IMG/VR virus record: IMGVR_UViG_3300020385_000660
Location: 1 to 64,000 of that record
Source of the DNA: a virus
Direction: 5' to 3' (one strand)
DNA: 64,000 nucleotides
The first letter of the stretch is position 1. Each line of letters starts with the position of its first letter. The notes beneath the pieces are model-generated. The model saw only the letters and a list, made by a program, of their open reading frames with translations. It was not told where the DNA came from and did no database searches. Below, piece after piece: positions 6,191 through 14,174 of this stretch. Made by a program: the position numbers and the translations under genes.

Positions 6191-6222
6191 TTTGGATTGT
6201 AGTAAAAACTTTTATATATTTG
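6191..6222 (+). promoter_or_regulatory. Strong Bacteroidota-type promoter for the late operon
   Basis: TTTG (6191-6194), a 20-base spacer, then TATATTTG (6215-6222): a near-ideal -33/-7 promoter. The expected start near 6229 leaves a short leader before the ATG at 6245. Confidence 0.75.
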
Positions 6223-6244
6223 TGGAAACATAAAACTATATAAA

Positions 6245-6508
6245 ATGGCTTTTAAACCAAACAACGCGTGGGTAGTTCTACCCGACCCAACATCAGAAAC
6301 AACAGAATCTGGAATTATTTTAGATGAGTCAACAAGAAAGTCTAGAGCTACTAATGTTCTAGAAGTTATCTCTGTTGGCCCTCAATGTACCTTTGTTAAA
6401 CCTGGAGATACCGCAGTAATAGATCCTAGGACAGAAGCAATTCAATTAGATATTGATGGCAAACCTTGCTTATTAGTTGGAGAACACCAAATAGTAGGTA
6501 AGCAATGA
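6245..6508 (+). CDS. GroES-like co-chaperonin
   Basis: An 87-residue protein with the GroES layout. An N-terminal strand (NAWVVLPDP) is followed by a mobile-loop-like segment ESGIILDES (about residues 21-29), then VLEVISVGP, VKPGDTAVID and the C-terminal hydrophobic strands CLLVGEHQIVGK. Host GroEL needs a seven-subunit GroES lid to fold capsid proteins; phages such as T4 supply their own version (gp31). Its place as first gene of the capsid operon, directly behind the strongest promoter, fits production ahead of capsid assembly. No host-type C-terminal extension. Its stop overlaps the next start (ATGA). Confidence 0.8.
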   Translation: MAFKPNNAWVVLPDPTSETTESGIILDESTRKSRATNVLEVISVGPQCTFVKPGDTAVIDPRTEAIQLDIDGKPCLLVGEHQIVGKQ

Positions 6509-6693
6509 TAACTAGTAGTGTAATATTAGATACTCCTACTGAGTGGATACGAACTGTACTAAGATTTGAAGAAAAGATTAGTGATCTTGAAGCTGTAGGT
6601 TCAGTAAAACATTGGGATACACATTTAAGTATAACAGAAGATGGATTTAAAGTGAGCATTGAGGTAGAAATGGAGGACGATTATGAGCAGTAA
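6505..6693 (+). CDS. Small acidic protein, unknown function
   Basis: A 62-residue protein (MITSSVILDTPTEWIRTVLR), with an acidic C-terminal tail. Coupled by ATGA overlap to the GroES-like gene and overlapping the following gene by 11 bases. No motif recognised. Confidence 0.7.
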   Translation: MITSSVILDTPTEWIRTVLRFEEKISDLEAVGSVKHWDTHLSITEDGFKVSIEVEMEDDYEQ

Positions 6694-7033
6694 AAAAAGA
6701 ATAACAGTTAAGATTGACACTACTTATAAGTATATTAGATTATGGAACGGTCTTTTTAATCTAACCCCTAAAGAGTTAAAAATACTAGCAGAATTTGTTG
6801 ACGTCAATCGAGAGATTGGAAATAAATTTGAAAATGCTTGTCACGTAGAAATTAAAAAGATTGTGGCTAAGAATCTTAAGATAGAAGATTACAACACTTT
6901 AAATAATTATGTTAAGCGTTTTAAAAAGAAAGGTGTTATATTGAAAAAGAAAAAACACTACACTTTAAATAAACTCCTTGACCCGGAAACATCTAGTGTA
7001 GAAATACTAATAAAATATGCAGATAATAGGTGA
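6683..7033 (+). CDS. Winged-helix-like DNA-binding protein
   Basis: A 116-residue basic protein. After a short N-terminal strand pair (RITVKIDTTYKYIRLW) comes a helical segment (LTPKELKILAEFVDV), then IEDYNTLNNYVKRFKKKGVI with a KKKKHYTLNKLL hairpin. This order, helices then a recognition-like helix then a basic beta wing, is what a winged helix-turn-helix looks like. Likely a DNA-binding regulator or packaging accessory factor. Similar small helix-turn-helix proteins upstream of TerL occur in crAss-like phages as I recall, but I cannot verify homology here. Confidence 0.65.
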   Translation: MSSKKRITVKIDTTYKYIRLWNGLFNLTPKELKILAEFVDVNREIGNKFENACHVEIKKIVAKNLKIEDYNTLNNYVKRFKKKGVILKKKKHYTLNKLLDPETSSVEILIKYADNR

Positions 7034-7142
7034 TGAACACTATATATATTCTACTTATTCTCATCCATTTTACACTTTAATAGTAGTGCAAGATGGTAAT
7101 GGTGAATTAATAGAATTTCAAATTGAACAACATTATGAGTAA
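7017..7142 (+). CDS. 41-residue ORF bridging two genes
   Basis: A hand-found frame that begins inside the end of the winged-helix gene (ATG 7017) and ends inside the start of the zinc-ribbon gene (TAA 7140-7142). It fills the only gap in this gene row. Product: MQIIGDEHYIYSTYSHPFYT, then LIVVQDGNGELIEF, a plausible small beta structure. Overlaps on both sides match the packing style of neighbours, so it is probably real; function unknown. Confidence 0.6.
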   Translation: MQIIGDEHYIYSTYSHPFYTLIVVQDGNGELIEFQIEQHYE

Positions 7143-7560
7143 AAAGAAAAAGAAACAAATTGTGACTAAACAGGATCTTAATTTAAAAGATGCTAAACCT
7201 GTTAATAAAGCAATGCAGCCAAAACCAAAACAAGCTGCAGCTACTCCTGCGCAACCTGCTACTCCAATTAAACCGCCTAATGTATTTAAAATGATGAAGT
7301 CTTTTAGTAAAGATTTATCTAAATATGTATTAGCTGGAGCTCCTAATTGTAGTAAAGAGGATTACAAAGAAAGATTATTAACTTGTGATGCATGCCCTCA
7401 TTTAATGAGACATTTAATGCGTTGCGGTAAATGTGGATGTCTAGTTGAGCATAAAGCTAAATGGAAAACAACTACATGTCCAGATGGTAAATGGAAAGCT
7501 CAAGATCTTTCAAATTTACCTAAACCAAAGCAGGCAGAAGATGGTGAGCAACAAGGATGA
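7135..7560 (+). CDS. Zinc-ribbon protein with disordered basic N terminus
   Basis: A 141-residue protein. I prefer the ATG at 7135 (MSKKKKKQIV) to the in-frame TTG at 7123, because it overlaps the preceding stop as ATGAGTAA. The N-terminal 55 residues are Lys/Pro/Ala/Gln-rich and disordered. The C-terminal part has CDACPHL, RCGKCGC and TTCPDGKW, which together make a four-Cys zinc ribbon of the kind seen in small phage proteins near terminase genes (similar to domains of the DUF6171 type, from memory). Probably binds DNA or the packaging machinery. Confidence 0.7.
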   Translation: MSKKKKKQIVTKQDLNLKDAKPVNKAMQPKPKQAAATPAQPATPIKPPNVFKMMKSFSKDLSKYVLAGAPNCSKEDYKERLLTCDACPHLMRHLMRCGKCGCLVEHKAKWKTTTCPDGKWKAQDLSNLPKPKQAEDGEQQG

Positions 7561-7762
7561 GATAATATATAAGTTAGCTACAAAATATAATTTGCCAATA
7601 AGTAAGATAGAAGAAATAGTTTCTTTTCAATTTAAATTTGTACAAAAAATAATGAAGAAAGGAGACTTTGAGTCTGTGCGTCTTCCTTATTTTGGGAAAT
7701 TTTCTGCAAAGAAAGAGCGAATAAAGCATATAAACAAACTTACAGATGAAACTAAAAGATGA
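7541..7762 (+). CDS. HU/IHF-like DNA-binding protein (candidate)
   Basis: A 73-residue protein. I use the ATG at 7541 (MVSNKDEIIYKLATKYNLP), which lies inside the end of the preceding gene; longer upstream frames only shadow the zinc-ribbon gene. A helical N-terminal half (EIVSFQFKFVQKIM) leads into ESVRLPYFGKFSAKKERI. The FGKF-basic stretch resembles the start of the beta-arm in HU/IHF proteins (FGxF). crAss-like phages are known to carry IHF-type subunits close to their terminase and capsid genes. The arm itself is short here, so the call is tentative. Confidence 0.55.
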   Translation: MVSNKDEIIYKLATKYNLPISKIEEIVSFQFKFVQKIMKKGDFESVRLPYFGKFSAKKERIKHINKLTDETKR

Positions 7763-8267
7763 TCTAATACATATAAAAGACAATAAAGCTATGCCAAGTG
7801 CATACGCTCTTCAGATACAAGAGTTTAAAAAATTAAAAGTAGAAGATCTTACGTTTATATACTTTATGGTGGACCATCGGTCCCCCTTTTCAGTTTATGA
7901 GTGGGATCAGCGTGTAATTGAAGTAAAAAATAGTATATTTGGAGAAGACAAAAAATGGGAACCCTCAAATAGAGTGTTAAAAGCATGTGATAAATATGCA
8001 GCTCTAATAGAAACCTCTGCAGTTAAATTACTAAAAGCTGCTACGGAGTCTGTTACTAAGTTAGAGAAATATTTTAGAACAGTAGACTTAACAATACTAG
8101 ATGAACGAGGAAAACCTGTATACACCGCTAAAGATCTTATACTTAACCTAGAAAAAATGGGTAAGGTAGTAGATGGACTTGCAAGACTGGAGGAGATAGT
8201 CAAAAAAGAAGAACAAGCAAGTAATCCAAATAGAGGTGGTGTCGAAGTAAACAAATATAGTATGTAA
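7746..8267 (+). CDS. Candidate small terminase subunit
   Basis: A 173-residue, mostly helical protein with coiled-coil character in residues 80-160 (LIETSAVKLLKAATESVTKL, then LNLEKMGKVVDGL). It overlaps the HU-like gene by 17 bases and is separated from TerL only by an 88-residue gene. Position, size and helical oligomerisation region fit a small terminase (TerS), but no helix-turn-helix motif is certain and no family motif is recognised. Confidence 0.5.
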   Translation: MKLKDDLIHIKDNKAMPSAYALQIQEFKKLKVEDLTFIYFMVDHRSPFSVYEWDQRVIEVKNSIFGEDKKWEPSNRVLKACDKYAALIETSAVKLLKAATESVTKLEKYFRTVDLTILDERGKPVYTAKDLILNLEKMGKVVDGLARLEEIVKKEEQASNPNRGGVEVNKYSM

Positions 8268-8268
8268 T

Positions 8269-8535
8269 ATGGATTTTTTAGAAGATATTGAAGAATTTAA
8301 CACCGCAATGGATAATGCTTATGATTTTATAACTGGAAAAGTAACATTAGATACATTAGTAACTGATTTAAGTATAGGGGGAGTAAATAGTTATGTACTA
8401 CCTTTTGATCCTGAGCAAGAAACCGGGAGAGAGCCAGATACTTTAGACTTTTTAATTGAGCACTTTGAAAATTTAGAAGAATACGAAAAATGTCAAGTAT
8501 TATTAAGGATAAAACAAAAGAGTGTCACAGTTTAA
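8269..8535 (+). CDS. Small acidic protein before TerL
   Basis: An 88-residue acidic protein (MDFLEDIEEFNTAMDNAYDF) rich in Asp/Glu, with a basic tail that overlaps the TerL start by 14 bases. No motif recognised. Might work with packaging components, judging by context only. Confidence 0.7.
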   Translation: MDFLEDIEEFNTAMDNAYDFITGKVTLDTLVTDLSIGGVNSYVLPFDPEQETGREPDTLDFLIEHFENLEEYEKCQVLLRIKQKSVTV

Positions 8536-10507
8536 GAATATAAATAGAATAAGACCAGCAGCAGTTCATTTTGAGAAACACGGATATTACACAAAGACTC
8601 TTCCAGGTACTCGAGACTATTATGAATATTGGGATAATGAAAAAGAGCGTTGCTTATATGGTTATACTGCTGATGAGGGCACCGAAGATGCCCTTTACAT
8701 CACTGGTTTCCACTACTTTTACTTAAATTATTGCCCAATTGATAGAGCGGTAGACGAAGTCATGCCTGATGGATCTATACAGTCTAAACGTGAGAGAACA
8801 TTCCCTTCGTTTTACGATGGGGATCACGATTATTTTACACAGATAGATGATGCTAGAGCTACCAACCGTCATATGGTTGTACTTAAAGCTCGTCGTAAAG
8901 GATATTCGTACAAAGCTGGTTCAATGCTAGCTCGTAATTATTTTTTTGTACGTAATTCTAAAAACTTTGTATTTGCCGCACAAAAAGAATACCTTATTGG
9001 TGATGGACTCCTATCTAAAGCGTGGGAGTTTTTATCGTTTATCGATGATAATACAGCATGGGCTCAACCTCGTCTAAGAGATAGAGAGATGAGTAAAATG
9101 TCAGGATATAAGAAAAAAATTAATGGTATTGAGATAGAATTAGGAATGAAGTCTCAGATAATGGGTGTTTCCTTAAAAGATAACCCAGATAAAGTAAGGG
9201 GAAAGGCGGGAGAGCTTGTATTCTTTGAGGAAGCCGGTTCCTTCCCCGGATTATTAAAAGCTTGGGAAGTAACAATGCCAACAATGCGTCAAGGGGCTAA
9301 AACATTAGGACTTATGATAGCATTTGGTACGGGTGGTACAGAAGGCGCAGACTTTGAGGCTATGGAAGAGATATTTTACAATCCTGTAGCATATGACTGT
9401 ATGGACTATGAAAATATTTGGGATGAAGGCTCTATGGGTACTAGATGTGGGTATTTTGTACCTATATATAAAAACTTAGATGGCTTTATTGATACTAATG
9501 GTAATTCTTTACGAGAAAAAGCAATTTCTCATGAAGAGCACATGCGAAATAAAAAGAAAGGCGCTGCAGATGCTAAATCATTAGATCAGTACATAGCAGA
9601 ACACCCGTTTTCTCCACAAGAAGCTACATTACAAGTTACAGCTAATTTATTTGATGTTGCCTCACTGCAAGAGCAATATAATTATGTGAAATCTAGAGGA
9701 TTACATTCTTTAGGTACTATAGGTAACTTATATCACGATAAAGATGGTAATGTAAAGTTTAAACTAAATGGAGATCTTAAACAGATATTAAGATACCCGC
9801 ATAGAAGAGAAGATAATAATACTGGAGGAGTAATTATTTATGAATCTCCTTATAAAAATGCTAGCCAACAAGTTCCTATGAATATGTATGTTATCTGCCA
9901 TGACCCGTACGGCCAAAATCAATCTGCAGATTCTTCATCTTTAGGTGCAGCATATGTCATTAAACGTCCCAACAACATATCTAGACCAGACGACATGATT
10001 GTTGCTAGTTATGTAGGGAGACCTGATACATCTGATGAATACAACAGAAATTTATTTATGTTAGCAGATTATTATGGGTGTAAGATTGGATTTGAGAATG
10101 ATCGTGGAGAAATCATAGCATATGCTAAACGATATAGAAAGATGCATAAACTACAAGAAGAGTTTGAGATGTTAGATAAAAAAGAGCTTAGAAGTAGAAC
10201 TGTAAAACGTCAGTATGGTATGCATATGACAGAACAACGCAAAAGGCAGGGAGAAATATACATTAGAGATTGGTTAAGTACTCCTAGAGCTACAGATGCA
10301 GATGGCAAAAAAACATTAAATTTACATAAGATATACGATCTTGCTTTTTTACAAGAGTTAATTAAATTTAACCATAAAGGTAACTTTGACCGTGTTATGG
10401 CGTTTATGATAGGTATGTACCATACCAGAGAACTTTATAATTCAGAAGTAAAAGACGTTTTAGAGGATAGATCTGCCGATGATTGGTTTGATTCCAATTA
10501 TTATTAA
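8522..10507 (+). CDS. terL: Terminase large subunit (TerL)
   Basis: A 661-residue DNA-packaging motor. The N-terminal ATPase has a degenerate Walker A-like segment VLKARRKGYSYKAG (about residues 120-133), a clear Walker B LVFFEEAG (232-239) with the catalytic Glu, and a coupling-motif-like IAFGTGG. The C-terminal RNase H-fold nuclease shows acidic residues in VICHDPYG (near 461), GFENDRGE (near 523) and FDRVMAF (near 622). Length and motif forms match crAss-like TerL. The frame opens with GTG at 8522, overlapping the previous gene; no closer ATG is convincing. The 77-base gap before the portal gene contains a TAAATTTG box (10570-10577) that may act as an extra promoter. Confidence 0.92.
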   Translation: MSQFKNINRIRPAAVHFEKHGYYTKTLPGTRDYYEYWDNEKERCLYGYTADEGTEDALYITGFHYFYLNYCPIDRAVDEVMPDGSIQSKRERTFPSFYDGDHDYFTQIDDARATNRHMVVLKARRKGYSYKAGSMLARNYFFVRNSKNFVFAAQKEYLIGDGLLSKAWEFLSFIDDNTAWAQPRLRDREMSKMSGYKKKINGIEIELGMKSQIMGVSLKDNPDKVRGKAGELVFFEEAGSFPGLLKAWEVTMPTMRQGAKTLGLMIAFGTGGTEGADFEAMEEIFYNPVAYDCMDYENIWDEGSMGTRCGYFVPIYKNLDGFIDTNGNSLREKAISHEEHMRNKKKGAADAKSLDQYIAEHPFSPQEATLQVTANLFDVASLQEQYNYVKSRGLHSLGTIGNLYHDKDGNVKFKLNGDLKQILRYPHRREDNNTGGVIIYESPYKNASQQVPMNMYVICHDPYGQNQSADSSSLGAAYVIKRPNNISRPDDMIVASYVGRPDTSDEYNRNLFMLADYYGCKIGFENDRGEIIAYAKRYRKMHKLQEEFEMLDKKELRSRTVKRQYGMHMTEQRKRQGEIYIRDWLSTPRATDADGKKTLNLHKIYDLAFLQELIKFNHKGNFDRVMAFMIGMYHTRELYNSEVKDVLEDRSADDWFDSNYY

Positions 10508-10584
10508 TGGCATATTAATAAATATAAAGGAAAATTTTACACATATTTTTAAGTAGGCTTAAAATTTCTTAAATTTGTTCGATT

Positions 10585-12888
10585 ATGAGCTACGATAATT
10601 TACCAAGACAAAAACTTCCTATAGCGAAGAAAAATAAAAAGTGGAGAGAAGAATGTGTAGATGGGTACATAAATTTATCTGCAAATACATCTTCTTTTTC
10701 TAAAAGACGAGATGATTTACGTCGTTACTATGATATGTATAATGGATATATAGATGATGGTGACTACACACAGTTATTAAAACCTTACGGTAAAACTCGT
10801 AAAAACTTTCCTTCTACATTACGTAACTTCCCTATAATAAAGCCTATAATAGATTTACTACTAGGAGAAAAAGCTAAACGACCTTTAAATTTTACTGTTA
10901 GTATTTTAAATGCTGATTCAGTAACTAGAAAAGAAGAAGAAAAGCATCAAACAATTTTAAAGAATCTTCAGCAGCATTTTGCTAACGCTGCAGCAGAAGC
11001 AGGAATAGATACAGGGATGGATCCACAAGATGTGGAATTACCAGAACATGTAGAGGCTTTGTTTAACAATACTTATGTAGATAACAGAGCTATTATAGGG
11101 CAAAACTCGTTAAATTATGTAATGGCTCAGCAAGAGGTTAAAGATAAACTTCAGAAAGCTTGGTTTCATTATTTAATTTCTGGAGAATGTTACACACATA
11201 GAGGTGTACGTAATGGAGATCCTTTTTATGAGGTTTTAAATCCAGTAGATATAGATTATGATCTTGATCCAGACTTAGAGTTTGTTGAAGACGGGGATTG
11301 GGCATTAGTACGAAAGTTTGTACATGCTTCAACTATAATTGATTATTATCATGAGCTATTGACTGACGAACAAGTTGTTAGCTTAGAAGAACCTCACGGT
11401 ATGGGTAATTCTCATATCCCTTGGCTATCAATTGGAGCTACAGGGCCTAACGCTAATCAATTTAACAATAGATTAATTGAGGTTATAAATGTATATTGGA
11501 AATCTAGAAAACGAATAGGATTTGTATCTTTTATTGATCCTGAAACTGGAGAGCCTGAAGAAATAGAAGTAGAAGATGGATTTAAAATGCCTGCTGAGTT
11601 AAAAGCTATTGGAGCTAAACTAGAGTGGTTATGGGTAAATCAAGTTTGGAAAGGAACTAAAATTGATGGTAGAATTTTTATTGATATAGAGCCCCTACCA
11701 AACCAAAGAGAGTCTATAGATAATCCATCTATTTGTAAGTTACCTATTAATGGTAGAAGATATTCAGATACAAACTCTGACAATATATCTTTAGTATCGT
11801 TAGGTATACCTTATCAGTTAACCTATAATGTGTATAAATATCGGCTCGAGCTCGCTATCGCTCGCTCAAAAGATATTATTGCACAATTTGATATTAACAT
11901 GATACCTAAAAAGTGGGACATGGATAAATTCATGTATTATGTAGAAGGTACAGGTATTGCATGGGTAGATTATAATAAAGAAGGGGTAACCTTATCTCCA
12001 CAGCATCAATCTGTGCTAGATATGTCAATTAAAACTATTGAGCAGTATATAGTACTGTTAAATTCTATCATGGAAGAGTGGGAGAAGCTTTCTGGGGTTA
12101 ATAGACAACGTCAAGGGCAAGTTGGAGCTTATGAAGGAAAATCTACGTCTCAGCAAGCTATAATCCAGTCTTCTCATATTACAGAAGATTTGTTCCGTAA
12201 ATTTAACAGAATGGAGCAACGGGATTTACAAGCTCTTTTAGATTACTCTAAGGAAGCGTGGATCACTGGTAAAAAATCTTCTTTTATTATGCCTGATGGA
12301 ACTTTAGAGTATTTAGATGTAGATAGTATGGAGCATATGGAATCTGAATATGGTATTTGGGTTACTGACTCTGGAGATGAATCAGAAAGAATAGAAGTAG
12401 CTAAACAACTTGGACAATCAATGGTTCAAAACGGATTACCTGCTTCAGCTGTGTTAGAAATGTTAGATGCTAAGAGTTTTACTCAAATTAAATCTAAAAT
12501 TAAAGCTGCAGAAGTTCAACAACAAGAATTAGAGCAAGCACAGCAAAAAGCTCAACAAGAGCAAGCTCAAGCTCAACTAGAACAGCAACAAGCTGAAGTA
12601 GAGAATGAGAATATGAATCAAGAGAAAGATAGAGAGAATAGAATTGAAGTAGCAAAAATATCTGCAGGAGTTGCTGAACAAAAAAATCAAATAGATCAGC
12701 AATCTAAAGATAGAGAGCTAGATATAAAAGATAAAGAAGCTTCTACAAAAGATAGAGAGGCCTCAGAACAAACTAGGTCAAATAGAGCTAATGAGTCTTC
12801 AAACAGTACTAAAATTCAAGAGGATTCTAAAAACGAAGATAAAAAATTAAAAGCAGCAGCTAAGAAAGAGTCGAAGAATGCTAAGTAG
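10585..12888 (+). CDS. Portal protein
   Basis: A 767-residue portal subunit: forms the dodecameric DNA gate at the capsid vertex. It lies directly behind TerL, as expected. The N-terminal part contains NFPIIKPIIDLLLGEKAKRP, typical of portal proteins that cite a conserved stem entry. The middle has VLNPVDIDYDLDPD and the later SGVNRQRQGQ segment. Residues about 640-767 form a Gln/Glu/Lys-rich coiled-coil tail (crown/barrel-like) that is disordered near the end. A short GC-rich stretch (11841-11869, encoding RLELAIARS) stands out from the AT-rich surroundings. Confidence 0.88.
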   Translation: MSYDNLPRQKLPIAKKNKKWREECVDGYINLSANTSSFSKRRDDLRRYYDMYNGYIDDGDYTQLLKPYGKTRKNFPSTLRNFPIIKPIIDLLLGEKAKRPLNFTVSILNADSVTRKEEEKHQTILKNLQQHFANAAAEAGIDTGMDPQDVELPEHVEALFNNTYVDNRAIIGQNSLNYVMAQQEVKDKLQKAWFHYLISGECYTHRGVRNGDPFYEVLNPVDIDYDLDPDLEFVEDGDWALVRKFVHASTIIDYYHELLTDEQVVSLEEPHGMGNSHIPWLSIGATGPNANQFNNRLIEVINVYWKSRKRIGFVSFIDPETGEPEEIEVEDGFKMPAELKAIGAKLEWLWVNQVWKGTKIDGRIFIDIEPLPNQRESIDNPSICKLPINGRRYSDTNSDNISLVSLGIPYQLTYNVYKYRLELAIARSKDIIAQFDINMIPKKWDMDKFMYYVEGTGIAWVDYNKEGVTLSPQHQSVLDMSIKTIEQYIVLLNSIMEEWEKLSGVNRQRQGQVGAYEGKSTSQQAIIQSSHITEDLFRKFNRMEQRDLQALLDYSKEAWITGKKSSFIMPDGTLEYLDVDSMEHMESEYGIWVTDSGDESERIEVAKQLGQSMVQNGLPASAVLEMLDAKSFTQIKSKIKAAEVQQQELEQAQQKAQQEQAQAQLEQQQAEVENENMNQEKDRENRIEVAKISAGVAEQKNQIDQQSKDRELDIKDKEASTKDREASEQTRSNRANESSNSTKIQEDSKNEDKKLKAAAKKESKNAK

Positions 12889-14116
12889 TGAAGAGAAATT
12901 TAATATTATTAAACAATCAATTGCAGGGCAAATAGAAGGCCCTGCATACAAAGCTATAGAAACTGCTGAGCAACAAGCTTTGCAATCTACTACAGAGGAA
13001 GCGCCCCAGTCTGAACAACAATCACAAATACCGCAGACTCCTGTGGGCCCTCCCCCTGCTCAAACTATACCACGAGTGTATGATGAGATGGGATCTTTAA
13101 TTGAACCTGGCTCAACAGGAGTAGGATTAAATCAAATGGCTGGAACAAGTCATGGTCAAACTATACAGCCTGGTGAATATGAAACAGGCGGTAAAAAAGA
13201 TCCTCCATCTAACGCAGATAAAGCCAGAAAGTTTAGAATGATGCGCCCTGCACAAGGTGAGTATTTTGAAGGTCAAAAAGAAAACTCGCATTCTACGCAT
13301 TTAGCGACAACGTATGAAGCTGATGGAAAATATTATGTTGTGCCTTCTATAACAAATAAAAAAGCTCCTTATGCAAATTATCAGCCGCAATCTTTTAGAG
13401 ACGCGATGAATGCTGGAGAAGGTATACAGTTTGATACTGAAAAAGAGGCAATAAAATTTGCAGAAGGCAGCTGGAAACTACCTAAGTATCCTAGACCTGA
13501 ATATAAAACAGGTGGACCAAAATCTAAAGCTCCTAAACCTTTAACAGAATCAGATGCTAAGCTAGAAGAAGAGTGGCCATTGATGTTACAAAAGCAAAGA
13601 TTTGTTGAGTCTGGTTTTAATACTAATGCTAAAAGTAAAGCAGGAGCTATAGGCTCTGCGCAAATAATGCCAGATACATTGCAATATGCAAAAGATAAAG
13701 GTTGGGTAGGCAATGATGTTAAAATGAAGGATCTTACTGGTGCGGATGGGTTTTCTATTTCACAGCACATTCAAGAAAAGTACATGGAAAATTTATTTAA
13801 CAGAGAATGGAATAAAGGCTCAGACGAAGTTAAAACAGCTAAAGCATTATTAGCTTATAATTGGGGGCCTAATAGAACAAGAAAGAAATTAAATAAATTA
13901 AAAGCTAGAGGTGTTGATATTTACAGCAATACTGAATTTTCTAAATATTTTAACAAGGAATCTAGAGAGTATAAAGGTAAAATATTAGACGACCTTACTA
14001 CTAAAAAAGATCCGCACGTACAACGTGATTATAATAAGCTAAAAGATCTTTCACCGCTTTTAAGAATGCATGGAGGACCTAAAGTGCTATATAATAATAA
14101 AAAATCAAAAAAATAA
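12878..14116 (+). CDS. Virion-associated lytic transglycosylase
   Basis: A 412-residue protein. Residues about 237-360 form an SLT domain: FVESGFNTNAKSKAGAIG carries the catalytic Glu (E244), followed by SAQIMPDTL and LLAYNWGPN. Such enzymes cut glycan strands during DNA entry. The middle (about 110-195) carries SHSTHLATTYEADGKYYVVP, a module also found in other phage structural proteins. The N terminus is Gln/Pro-rich and disordered. Short GG-basic motifs occur at YETGGKK, YKTGGPK and at the C terminus MHGGPKVLY, matching motifs in other internal proteins of this phage. It overlaps the portal gene by 11 bases. Confidence 0.85.
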   Translation: MLSSEEKFNIIKQSIAGQIEGPAYKAIETAEQQALQSTTEEAPQSEQQSQIPQTPVGPPPAQTIPRVYDEMGSLIEPGSTGVGLNQMAGTSHGQTIQPGEYETGGKKDPPSNADKARKFRMMRPAQGEYFEGQKENSHSTHLATTYEADGKYYVVPSITNKKAPYANYQPQSFRDAMNAGEGIQFDTEKEAIKFAEGSWKLPKYPRPEYKTGGPKSKAPKPLTESDAKLEEEWPLMLQKQRFVESGFNTNAKSKAGAIGSAQIMPDTLQYAKDKGWVGNDVKMKDLTGADGFSISQHIQEKYMENLFNREWNKGSDEVKTAKALLAYNWGPNRTRKKLNKLKARGVDIYSNTEFSKYFNKESREYKGKILDDLTTKKDPHVQRDYNKLKDLSPLLRMHGGPKVLYNNKKSKK

Positions 14117-14140
14117 GTAATATGTAAAAGTATTACTTAT
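14113..14140 (+). terminator. Hairpin between transglycosylase and scaffold genes
   Basis: ATAAGTAATA (14113-14122) pairs perfectly with TATTACTTAT (14131-14140). The left arm contains the stop codon. The T tract begins 8 bases later (14149-14153), so termination would be partial. TATTTTTG (14147-14154) matches a -7 promoter box for the next gene. Confidence 0.5.
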
Positions 14141-14174
14141 ATTATCTATTTTTGTTAACATAAAAACCAAGAAT

